Part shown: in pieces, positions 23,401-32,101 of the stretch
How positions within the stretch are numbered: position 1 is the stretch's first letter
How the letters are laid out: each line of letters opens with the position of its first letter
From: Immersiella caudata
Lineage: Eukaryota > Ascomycota > Sordariomycetes > Sordariales > Lasiosphaeriaceae
DNA length: 64,000 bases
Direction of reading: 5' to 3'
NCBI GenBank assembly: GCA_030512335.1
Contig: JAULSU010000001.1
Location: 7,688,001-7,752,000 of the forward strand
Translations under genes and position numbers: made by a program
Notes under the pieces: model-generated
Databases searched by the model: none
Told to the model about the DNA's origin: nothing
The model's input: the letters and a program-made list of their open reading frames with translations, nothing else

Positions 23401-24888
23401 GTGGCTTTTTCATGCGATAGCCGTGAGGTTGCATCCGCCTCAGACGATGCTACCATCAAGATTTGCAATGTTTCTGCTGGGGCATGCGCACAGAGAACGC
23501 TCAACGGCCATGGCAGCAAGGTCAACACGGTAGTCTTCTCATCAGATGGCCGCTATCTCGTTTCTGCTTCCGACGACCGCACCGTCAAGATTTGGGGTGG
23601 TACGACATATGCATGTCTGCGGACCTTCAAGGGCCATGGTGCCGCGGTTCGCTCTGCGGCGGTCTCACATGATGGACGCTCAGTTGTATCAACGTCTAGC
23701 GGCATGATAAAGATCTGGGACGCAGGCACGGGGGTCACCCGGCAGACCATCATCCACGGAAGCAGCAACACAGATGCGTGTTCCGTCATCTTTGGCCACG
23801 ACGGCCACTCCATCGTGTCTGCCTCGGATAACAACGCTGTCAAGATATGGAGCATCAGTACCCGCACCCTCGGGAGCCACGAGAGTGAGATTAATGGAAT
23901 TGCCTTCTCACCCAACAACCGGTCCGTGCTCTCTGCATCTGAGGATAACACAATCAAAATCTTGGACGTGGCGACTGGCACAGGTCGGCACACACTGCAG
24001 GGGCACAGCGGCGGCGTCATCGCGGCTCGGTACCTGCGCAGCGGTCGCCTGATCATGTCAGCATCGCAAGACAAGACGGTCAAGACGTGGGATACGGCCA
24101 CAGGGGTGTGCCTGAAAACGCAGCCCGTCTTCTCCGCCAGGGTCTCCTCGATCGCCATCTCGCCCACTGGGTCCCTCATTGCATCAGCATCTAGCGACGG
24201 TATCGCCCGCTTCCTCAACACGGCATGGGAATGGATGTCGGCGGTTCTGCCCCTCTCGGGCGATCCCATGGCGTCGACCGTAGAGGACCGTGCCGTGAGG
24301 ACCTGGGATGTGGCCACCGGGGCGTGTCGGCTGAAGCTCGATGGCCACGAGAGTGGCGTCAACGCCGTGGCACTCTCGCATGATGGTCGGCGGGTGGTGT
24401 CGGCTTCGGACGACCGCACCGTCCGCATCTGGGATAGCGGGTTGCTGGCGCTCGAGGCTCATTCGGCAGCAGTTGACTCGGTGGCCTTCTCGCAAGACGG
24501 CCGCTGGGTCATCTCGTCTACTGCGGAAAAGACGGTCAAGATCTGGGATGTTGCCACGGGGTCGTGCCATCAGACGGTTGGAGCAGGTGAAGCCCTGGAT
24601 AGCGCTCTGGAGGGTTTTGGCAACCTTTGTCTCGAAGAAGAGGGAACAAAGAGAATGGCACTTCCGGGTGCTCAAAGTCCTTCTCCAAGATTGTTATCTG
24701 TCAGTGCGGACGGAGAATGGGTCATGTACGGTTCGGAGAGGTTACTGCGGCTACCTTCAGAGTACAAGTCTGAGTGCGCGGTCGCAACAGCATCAGACGT
24801 GGCAATTGGCTGCGCTTCGGGGCGCGTCCTGATCCTTTCTTTTGTCACGGGGAAAATTCCTGGGGGATGTGTTCGCACAAAGGAATGA
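20494..24888 (+). CDS. NLR: amyloid-motif-like N-terminus, NACHT, WD40 repeats
   Basis: Exons 20494..20698, 20777..22257 and 22330..24888 give 1414 residues. The first intron is GC-AG (GCATGT..GCAAG), the only choice that closes the frame, giving SEGWEKADDRCLVALNG. Residues 46-62 hold NVATGGSFQVNAPVDA, a short Gly/Asn-rich segment matching twin repeats in the downstream gene. NACHT: Walker A GDAGKGKT (133-140), Walker B VVDALD (238-243). Before the repeats, SKLSVLVRDAHRFL and PDWVTIRP are typical of NACHT-WD40 proteins. From about residue 635 some 15 WD40 units follow (GH..VAFSxDG..SASDDxTVKIWD); they are diverged, and one carries an insertion. STAND proteins of this type oligomerise on ligand binding by the repeats and activate a cell-death effector through the N-terminus. 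The short N-terminus replaces a built-in effector domain. Confidence 0.9.
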
Positions 24889-25746
24889 CGAATTGATTCA
24901 CAAATCTCATTTCGTTCATATTGGTATTCCACACAATTTCGAGCTCGTCAACAATATGCTTATCCACTAAAGCAACTACAACGAGGTGTTACACCGAGAC
25001 TTCGCGCAGGGCCAAGATAGACGACAACGAGATACCTCCCAGCGCGAGCCCCGAGTCAAAGAAGGTACTGCAAACTTGACCAGACTCTTGCCGACGCCAA
25101 GACCCTGTTGGGAGAGGTTCCGAGGAACACTGATCAGGACCGGCATGGTTTGGTGTCCTGCAATCATGGTGGGTTGGAAGCTACCTCCTGCGGGCTGGGG
25201 CCCGAGCCGGAAAAGGGGCAATGACCAGCCACAGCGGTGGCCCCACTCATGCCCACGTATTGACTCAGAATTGCAGCCCAACCCAACTCAGCATCGTCCA
25301 ACATCAGGAAATCTATCCTGATGCCGCCCGAGCGCTCGCCACCCAGGGATTTTGCACTGTCTTGTTGGACCACGAGACAGAGAAGCCATGTTGCAATTTG
25401 CTTGAGCTGGCCGCATCCCCGTGGCTCGACTCCGGCAGTTCGTCTTCAAAATCGACAGGTCCTCCATCCCAATCAGCAATTGAGAAACGGGACTTCCAGT
25501 TGGGCTGGGTTGGGTAAGGTAGGCAGGATAACCCGATGGAAATCTCGGTCACCCAAGTCCGCGGTTTTAAACCTCCGAGGAGCGCCGTGCTGGATGGTAT
25601 ATCTACAGCATCCATTTCCCGCTCTCGAGGGACAGCAGAAGGTCAAGGATTACACAACGCCGTCATTGTTGCCAACCCAAAGAATTTGGTAACCATCAGT
25701 GTCAACCTTTTACCTTTTCACGACTCTCTGCTCCCCCTCCAACAAG
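24889..25746. other. Intergenic between NLR and its putative effector
   Basis: 858 bp with only uninformative frames; presumed to carry the NLR terminator and the promoter of the next gene. Confidence 0.45.
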
Positions 25747-26415
25747 ATGTGGGGGTACTTCACTAGCCGGTCCGGGGGAACCAGCTCCTCAGCAACCACC
25801 GTCTCCACCATCAAGCGTTCAACCCCCCCTGTGCTGAACGAAAAGTCCCGCGACGTCGCGATCAACGCTTCCGCTCCCCCTCCCGTTTCCGATACCACCA
25901 TCGCCGCTATCCCCAACGTGGCCGCCCACGCGACCGAGCTCCTTGACGGCACCGATAGCAACATCCGGAAGAAGCACAACAACACGCAACCCTACCAAAC
26001 CGAAATCACATCGACGCGCGAGATCCTAACAAAGGTGCGGTACCAGCGCGGTTTCCACACAGCCGAAGTGGCCACCGCATTGGCAACCTTGCACACTATC
26101 ATCGAGTCATTGAGCCAGGTGGTGGTTGTGACGTCCAGCTCCAATCGGGTGGCCCTCGACGGGGTCATGGACGAGCTCAGCTCGGCCCGCAAGAACTTGC
26201 TGTCGAGTTTGCCGGCAAATGTGTACGAGGCGGCGGACAACAAGCTTCGGGATGGCGTCCAGGTGAATGCCGAGGTGGGAGGCGCCGCGGTCGAGGGCCG
26301 GAGTATGTCAGCTGTGTACCGGAACGAGGCCGCCAATGGGTTCCAGATAAATGCGCCGGTGCGCGGGGATATGAGCGCAATGATGCAGCTTGCGGCGATG
26401 TATGCTAAGAAGTAG
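25747..26415 (+). CDS. Putative effector with two C-terminal motif repeats shared with the adjacent NLR
   Basis: Single exon, 222 residues, ATG at 25747. Residues 1-48 are Ser/Thr/Pro-rich. Residues 49-160 look like a helical bundle (AAIPNVAAHATELL, TSTREILTKVRYQRGFHTAEV, ALATLHTIIESLSQVVVV, VMDELSSARKNLLSSL). The tail has two pseudo-repeats 28 residues apart, NKLRDGVQVNAEVGGA (166-181) and NEAANGFQINAPVRGD (193-208). They match NVATGGSFQVNAPVDA at the N-terminus of the NLR encoded just upstream on the same strand. In HET-S/NWD2 systems the effector likewise ends in two copies of an amyloid motif and the NLR carries one. The helical domain has no clear HeLo signature, so its activity (membrane disruption or otherwise) is unknown. 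Not recognised by family; role inferred from motif and neighbour. Confidence 0.78.
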   Translation: MWGYFTSRSGGTSSSATTVSTIKRSTPPVLNEKSRDVAINASAPPPVSDTTIAAIPNVAAHATELLDGTDSNIRKKHNNTQPYQTEITSTREILTKVRYQRGFHTAEVATALATLHTIIESLSQVVVVTSSSNRVALDGVMDELSSARKNLLSSLPANVYEAADNKLRDGVQVNAEVGGAAVEGRSMSAVYRNEAANGFQINAPVRGDMSAMMQLAAMYAKK

Positions 26416-26896
26416 TAGATGGAGGAGCTTGACCCTGGAGAGCTTGGTCTTGGGGAAAGGAATGGATATGTGTCAGAATGCACTTTGACTCTATAGTTGC
26501 CGCTAGTTGGACGCGGTGACTTTGCAACGGGAATATTCTTGAACGGATCCTGCGAATTTCATTTCACCTTCCTTATCCTAAGCTTAGTTTACGGTTCGTT
26601 TGTAGGTGGGTGTGGGCTTTCATGATCGGGTCGGCCGGCCGGAGATAGCGACTATCGCCGACTTCTCCTCTAGCATGGTGTCCGCCCCGGACAGCCAGTT
26701 TCCCGGTGTGAGTCACCGGCGATGGAGTGGTAGAGGTTTTTATTGGAAAGCAACGTCCCATACCTTGGCGCTGCGCGGGGGGGTGAAGAGGGTTCTCTCC
26801 CATGGCAAGTATAAGTCGGATCAATGTCTCACCCCTGACCTCTGGCTATCCAGAATGACCAAGACACACTCACTACTACCCATTCCACCACCCAAC
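26416..26896. other. Intergenic with TATA-like element
   Basis: No gene recognised. TATAAG at 26810-26815 lies 87 bp before the SDR start. Confidence 0.4.
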
Positions 26897-27757
26897 ATGC
26901 CCCAACTCGTTTGGCTCATCACTGGCTGCTCCTCTGGCTTCGGCGAGGCCTTCATATCCGAGATCCTCAGCCGTGGTGACCTCGTCATCGCAACCAGCCG
27001 CAACACTACCAAGATAGCCCACCTCGCCCAACCCGGCGTCAGCTTATCCCAACTCGATGTCACGGACACCCAAGCATCCTTAAACAAGATCATCTCAACC
27101 GCCATTACCATCCACGGAAGAATCGATATACTCGTCAACAATGCAGGATACATCGCTGTGGGATCATGGGAGGACCTTTCGGACGAAGATCTCCGGTCCC
27201 AATTCGACACCAACCTTTTCGGTCCGGCCAAGTTGACACGCGCTGTCCTGCCGCATTTCCGGGCTCGGGGAAGCGGGACCCTCGTCTTCATGGGGTCTCG
27301 ATCAGGCTGGTACGGTGACCCATTCTGCGGCGCCTATGCGGGGTCTAAGTTTGCGCTCGAGGGCATGGCCGAGAGCTTGAGATGGGAGGTTGCGCCGTTT
27401 GGTATTAGGACTCTGCTTGTTGAGCCGGGGAGGTTTCGCACGGGATTTCTTTCTTCAGCGGGGAATCTGGCAGTTGTGGAGTCGAAGGTCGGGGACTACC
27501 GGGAGGAATACGAAAGATTTTTGAAGCAGATAGCGGCTGAGGATGGAAGGCAACCGGGGGATGTGGTGCAAGGTGTTAGAGTTGTTGTGGATTTGGTGCG
27601 TGGTGAAGGTGTCGCTCAGGGTAGATACGGGGATGCTCTGTTCAGGCTTCCACTTGGGTCAGATTGCTTGGAGACGATCAGGGAGAAGTGCGAGGATACG
27701 TCGAGGATTCTTAGGGAATGGGAGACCGTAGTTAGAGGTACAGACTGCGAGGAGTAG
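26897..27757 (+). CDS. Short-chain dehydrogenase/reductase (classical, YxGSK type)
   Basis: Single exon, 286 residues from the ATG at 26897, chosen because it puts the cofactor motif at the usual distance. An in-frame ATG at 26855 is possible. Motifs: TGCSSGFG (9-16), ATSRN after the second strand, LDVTD (53-57), NNAG (81-84), catalytic Ser in MGSRSG (about 134), YAGSK (147-151) and VEPGRFRTGF after the active site. The TGCSSGFG form is common among fungal SDRs acting on lipophilic or retinoid-like alcohols and ketones; the substrate is not determinable. It follows the NLR/effector pair on the same strand with no obvious functional tie. Confidence 0.88.
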   Translation: MPQLVWLITGCSSGFGEAFISEILSRGDLVIATSRNTTKIAHLAQPGVSLSQLDVTDTQASLNKIISTAITIHGRIDILVNNAGYIAVGSWEDLSDEDLRSQFDTNLFGPAKLTRAVLPHFRARGSGTLVFMGSRSGWYGDPFCGAYAGSKFALEGMAESLRWEVAPFGIRTLLVEPGRFRTGFLSSAGNLAVVESKVGDYREEYERFLKQIAAEDGRQPGDVVQGVRVVVDLVRGEGVAQGRYGDALFRLPLGSDCLETIREKCEDTSRILREWETVVRGTDCEE

Positions 27758-27965
27758 GTCTGACGATGCTCAATCACGGGGAAACAGTCGGCCTGATAAG
27801 ACTTCAACGATATATACCTAAACCGGAGAAACACATACAATGCTGATGCGTCCGATTTTTCGGTGGACTGGTGTATCTTGTACTCGCTGGAGAGTGATGA
27901 ACTTGGGATTGCTATGGGCAATGTGGTATCTGTTGTCGAGTCTCGCCGATCTCCGTTCGATCCTA

Positions 27966-28801
27966 TCACATACCCATTACCACATCCTCATTCGACGAAG
28001 AAGGAACGTGAACAACCAAATTCCTCCTCAAAAAGTACACCGCATCCTCCATGCCATGCGGCGAGTGAAACCAATGTCCCCCCATTCGGATACTCCCTCC
28101 ACTCAACCTGCGCCCCAAACCCCCTCAACGTCTCCCACAACCTCCGGCCCTGGTCAACCGGAACCGTGAGGTCGTCCACACAGTGTTCCAGCAAGACCGG
28201 CGTATTGCGAACCGGCGTATTGCGAAGAACACGGTCATCGCCCGGCGCGTCGGGAAGGGCAAGAGCACTTCTCATCCCAGCAAGATCTCTGCCAGCAAAC
28301 GGGCACCGACACGAAAACCCCAAGAAGCCGCAAGTCTACCTCCTCCCTCCGACGGGAGGTCCAAATTGAACAAGATATGCACCGAAGTCGCTGCACCCAT
28401 GCTAATCCCCGCCAGCACGATCCGATCCCAGCGTCCACCCAGCAGAGCAGCTTCATCCGCGAGGAGTCTCTTGAGCGCGGGCACGACCTCGCGGAGGCCG
28501 ACGGCCTGCAATTCCTCTCGCTCGGCGAAGTCGCAAACATTTCAAACGTCGAACCATTGCGGCCAGATCGTTCCAGGGTTGCTGGCGAACTCGCGGGTGG
28601 GGGTCTTGGGGGAAGACCCAGCGAAAAGAGGGAAGACGTTGGCGAGGGTCTGTCCGCGCGAATCAGTCGATTGGTTAAGGGATGTAGAAAAGTGGCCCGC
28701 GTTTTGGCCGCGGTCGTGCAAAAATACAACCGTGTGCGTGTGTGTGCGCGGGTGCGGAGCGGTGGGTGCGGTGGTGAGAAGGGGATGGTTGCTGATGCCA
28801 T
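27966..28801 (-). pseudogene. Acyl-protein-thioesterase/carboxylesterase-like gene with several lesions
   Basis: Coding text runs leftward from an ATG at 28799-28801: MASATIPFSPP, then one frame off HTVVFLHDRGQNAGHF (oxyanion region; usually HGRGDN) and PGTIWPQWFDV. A TGA at 28542-28544 stands where Trp is expected, followed by VCDFAEREELQ. The nucleophile motif GISMG is present in RIVLAGISMGAATS. A frame shift after LFNLDLPS leads to LGFSCRCPFAG, then LLEHCVDD (acid) and REYPNGG. A run of six C at 28078-28083 shifts the frame once more before GGHWFHSPHGMEDAV (catalytic His). A 15-bp duplication adds a second RNTPV. All catalytic motifs survive but in three frames, with no splice sites to join them. 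Intact relatives are serine esterases of the APT1/phospholipase-carboxylesterase group. Confidence 0.75.
28196..28225 (+). repeat. 15-bp perfect tandem duplication inside the esterase pseudogene
   Basis: ACCGGCGTATTGCGA occurs twice head to tail (28196-28210, 28211-28225). It adds five codons without shifting frame. Confidence 0.95.
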
Positions 28802-29610
28802 GGTTGCCTGCTCAGAAGAAATCGTGCCAAGGCTGGAAAGGCTAGCGTTTGGTGGGGGAAATCGATTCCTGGTTTGTAACGGTTCTCGAACCGTAACCCC
28901 AATAGTGAAGAGGGTCTCATGTTGTCTTGGAGGCCGAAGTGGACAGCAATGACAGGACGGACGCAGGCTTGAAGTGTTGTATGGATGATGATAAGAATGC
29001 AGTTCAGTATTACGTGAAACCAGAGCGTTTGTATTTATAGCAATTTACCATATCGATAGAGTTTTCGGCTTGGTTAGCAAGGTTAGGTATTTACGTTTCG
29101 ATTTTTTTTTTTTCGATTTTTGATTTTTGGCGGCAAGCCATGAATAAACGCAACGTATAAAAAACAGAAACACCAGTAGGTATTTACCAATGAGGAATGG
29201 TGGGCCCCTTCGTTTTGCCTAATGACGATAACCAACCGGTTAACATGGTCTCAGTTAGCGGAATACAGAAGTTTATTGTCAAGCTTAGTAAGTGGGCAAG
29301 TTCTGCCTCGATCCACTAAAACGACAAGTCAGGACGTCAGCATGAGGAACACCCTACATGGGTCTGCCAGCACTGCAATCGTGTGACCGTATTTTCTAGG
29401 TCTGAGAAGACCAGACCCCAAATCTTATAAATAGTTATAAGATTAAGTTTATTGTTCGCCGGTGACGGGGAGTGTCATTGATTTTTCCACACTCTTTTCA
29501 CTTTGGTGGCACAGGAAGCCAGGTTTTCGATTCTTCAAGACTTGGTGATACCCCAATCAGCGAACAGGTGCTATGCTCTGTTGGCAGTTAAGCGTCAAAC
29601 CCCCGCTGTT
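28802..29610. other. Relatively AT-rich intergenic tract, no gene
   Basis: From about 28965 to 29590 the sequence is visibly richer in A/T than its surroundings, with T tracts at 29101-29113 and a hairpin at 29421-29444. No open frame of note. It could be an eroded repeat element or a long 3' region; I see no terminal repeats or transposase. Confidence 0.45.
29421..29444. other. Perfect 9-bp inverted repeat (hairpin)
   Basis: AATCTTATA and TATAAGATT flank a 6-base loop. It lies about 170 bp downstream of the minus-strand phosphotransferase stop. Role unknown; weak AT-only arms make a structural function doubtful. Confidence 0.6.
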
Positions 29611-30501
29611 TCAGACCCCATCCCCTGATTCCCAGCTCCGCCTCTCCACGTCCAGCTCCCCAGAGTAGTCACCAAATTCCGCGAAGGCTTTGTGTATCAG
29701 ATTGCTATACCGCCGCGGCCATCTGAATCCCTCGAACACGGATTTTGTGTATTCCCAGTACTCTGGATAGTGCCCAGCGCCTTCCCAGTCCACAATACCA
29801 GTTATACGCCAACCGGAACTTCCATCCGGGAGGTTGACTTTGTCTATGAGGATATTGCGGGGGTTTAAATCAGCATGAGTAAAGAAAATCTTGTGTCCGC
29901 GGCGGGCAGGATGGTCAGGAAATCGCAGGAGTTTACTGAATGCGGCCTCGTCTGCAAAAGGCCCCACAGGTCTCGCGCCACTGATGCGAGGGTCTCTGCA
30001 GGCCTCCCCAAGCGTGTTGCTTATGGCGCTGTCCGGGCCGAGGAGCTTTGAACGCGTGATGCATCTGAGCTGGCTGACGTGGTCATTCATCTGGGTCGCT
30101 ATTCCGTCGCAGTCGCTGTCCGACAGCACGTGGAGACAGCGAGACAGCGGCAGGCCTTGTACCCTTGTCGTAAGGAGATAGCCTGCACCAGAAGACCCGC
30201 TTCCGTCCCTCGGCGCAGACACCACGTCCAGTGCTGATGGAATTGGGATGGAGGTGTGCTGGCCAACCGTCCGCAGCGCGTTGAACTCGTTGCGCAACTC
30301 GGCAGATTCTCCATGGTACTTTAAGTACAGGCCAAACGGCAGTCTCTGGACCCCATGGTGCTCATGGCCGTAAACGAGCCTTCCAAGCTGGTGCAGCTTC
30401 CTGTAGGCTGAGAATCTGACGCTGCTTGGGAGGATGCGCCAGCCTACAAGAGCGCTGGAGAAAACAGCTGAAAGTCCGCTGGCAAAGATTCTCAGAAGCA
30501 T
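29611..30501 (-). CDS. Aminoglycoside phosphotransferase (APH)-like kinase
   Basis: Single exon, 296 residues from the ATG at 30499-30501, which places VQRLPFGLYLKY (about 51-62) where fungal members of this family have it. Next come NEFNALRTVGQHTSIPIPSALDVV, LLTTRVQGLPL, the catalytic loop THADLNPRNIL (about 218-228; His, Asp and Asn all present) and GIVDWEGAGHYPEYWEY (about 245-261; the metal-binding Asp). A hydrophobic segment near residues 8-22 may be a membrane anchor. Fungal APH-fold proteins are a large family of mostly uncharacterised small-molecule kinases. The frame is open further upstream, and another coding remnant on the same strand runs into it, so the start deserves checking. 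Confidence 0.82.
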   Translation of the reverse strand: MLLRIFASGLSAVFSSALVGWRILPSSVRFSAYRKLHQLGRLVYGHEHHGVQRLPFGLYLKYHGESAELRNEFNALRTVGQHTSIPIPSALDVVSAPRDGSGSSGAGYLLTTRVQGLPLSRCLHVLSDSDCDGIATQMNDHVSQLRCITRSKLLGPDSAISNTLGEACRDPRISGARPVGPFADEAAFSKLLRFPDHPARRGHKIFFTHADLNPRNILIDKVNLPDGSSGWRITGIVDWEGAGHYPEYWEYTKSVFEGFRWPRRYSNLIHKAFAEFGDYSGELDVERRSWESGDGV

Positions 30502-30650
30502 CGTAATCGGGTTTCTCGTTATCGCAGCGCTGTGTCTTGAACCTGACAGCCAACGCGTATCCTTGGACGAAATCGCCTTGGAGACCTGGAGAAACTGGAT
30601 GCTTCCGCATAGCCGAGCATGAGTTCCGGGGAAGCGAGGATCAATCTTAC

Positions 30651-31040
30651 CAACACCCCGTCGCGAGTGATCGCCCAACAATGGGTAAGTGCCATCGACC
30701 TTGATGGGCTCCTCTGGCCTGATGAGGACGTGCTGTATTTCATACTAAATGAAGTAATTAGATTGAATGCAAGGAAGCTGATTCGGGGCAGTGGATGGCA
30801 CTCACCTCAACCATGGAGGGTTGCCTCCGGTCCAATTTGACCAGGCCTTCTGCGAATACCTTGGCCGCAGACTGCCGAACAAGCCAATGATTATGGTAAG
30901 GCGACATTACTTTGGGGTCCTTGGCGTAAGATAGCCACCAGTCTCGGTAGGGAGGTCCAAAGAAGGCACCAAGCATGCCGTTTATCTCGTCCTGCAACCA
31001 TCTGTCAGCTTTGCCCTGCTGTCTCGAGGTGAAACTATGG
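30651..31040 (-). pseudogene. Unrecognised exon-like fragments upstream of the phosphotransferase
   Basis: Minus-strand text DRWLQDEINGMLGAFFGPPYRDWW..YHNHWLVRQSAAKVFAEGLVKLD ends at a GTGAGT donor. After a 61-bp intron-like gap (30745..30805, ending TTTAG) it continues in phase as YEIQHVLIRPEEPIKVDGTYPLLGD (30651..30744) to another GTAAG donor. Further upstream, VHPTEVIVDPRVTHIWMDHGSG reads well but cannot be joined in frame. I do not recognise the protein. The 3' part would run into the phosphotransferase gene. Likely the remnant of a gene overwritten or fused there; an intact gene with exons I failed to join is the alternative. Confidence 0.4.
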
Positions 31041-32101
31041 TCGTACCCGAGCCGTGATCCATCCAGATATGGGTAACGCGAGGGTCTACAATGACCTCGG
31101 TTGGATGGACACTCGGAACTCGAGGGCCAGCAGGACCACACTCGTGGAGATCGATGCAACTGGCGGCAGGAGCGGTCCTTATTACGGCTCATCTCCCATG
31201 GTGATTGACTTGTCGGGAGCGTACTACTATGGCTCAAAGCCCATGGCTACCGACTCAACCTACACACGCTATTACGGTTAGGGCCCATGCACCGGTTTCG
31301 GCGTTCGTGTTTTTGGTACGAGGCGTTTATTCGTGGCTTGCAGCCGCGAAGTTAAATCCCAAAGGCGCGGTTTCAGGTCAACGACCGTTGGATTAGCCCA
31401 TGTAAATCCCCTATTCAAACATGTCATGACGGGCATTGCATGAATCGGTGGCGCTCGATCGAACGTAGCCCATGCCTCCTTACATTCCCGACAGGCCTTC
31501 CTTCTCGGGGCAACGGGCACCAAAAGATCCTTCGAATACCTATTTGCATTCCAAGATCGCCTTTTCTGTTGGTCACAGGGCTCCAGCCAGGGTTGTGGGT
31601 GGTTAATCTCAGTTCTTCCACTGCGTGGTGTTGAACCTTTGCTAGGCACCTTTTTATTGGTTGTGGTTTGCCCACAGCGAGCTGAAGGCCCACCCCGGAT
31701 CTTTGGCTACCTGCATTCCACGTAAGCGACGATCTTTGCCGCAAAACACCTTTCAGCAAGCCACGAGCGATGCGCTACGAAAAAGCAACCAATCAACTGG
31801 ATTTCAACAACCACAACTTGCATCAGTCGCCGCAGTTCAGCACTTCAAAGTACCTGTGCTGCAGAAGCTCTAAACCGCGGCCCAAGCACGCGAGTTAACG
31901 TTGATTCGACCCATAGCTTTGGACGTATGCACTACCTACCACGCCGCAATCGACACCTCGAAGCCCCCTAAGAACCGACCGAGACCATGGGCCCGACGCA
32001 TTTCTTATACAAACCTGAATCCGCGATCAACATTGGTGTCGAAATTCACCAACACAACCACAACCCTCCACCGATCCCCAGGGGGGCCCACAACACCCGC
32101 C
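31041..32101. other. Intergenic, 5' of the MFS transporter
   Basis: Apart from the fragment noted at the left edge nothing is recognised. A diverged repeat of about 60 bp (TACGGCTCAT..CCCATGG and TATGGCTCAA..CCCATGG) lies at 31180-31280. Confidence 0.4.
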
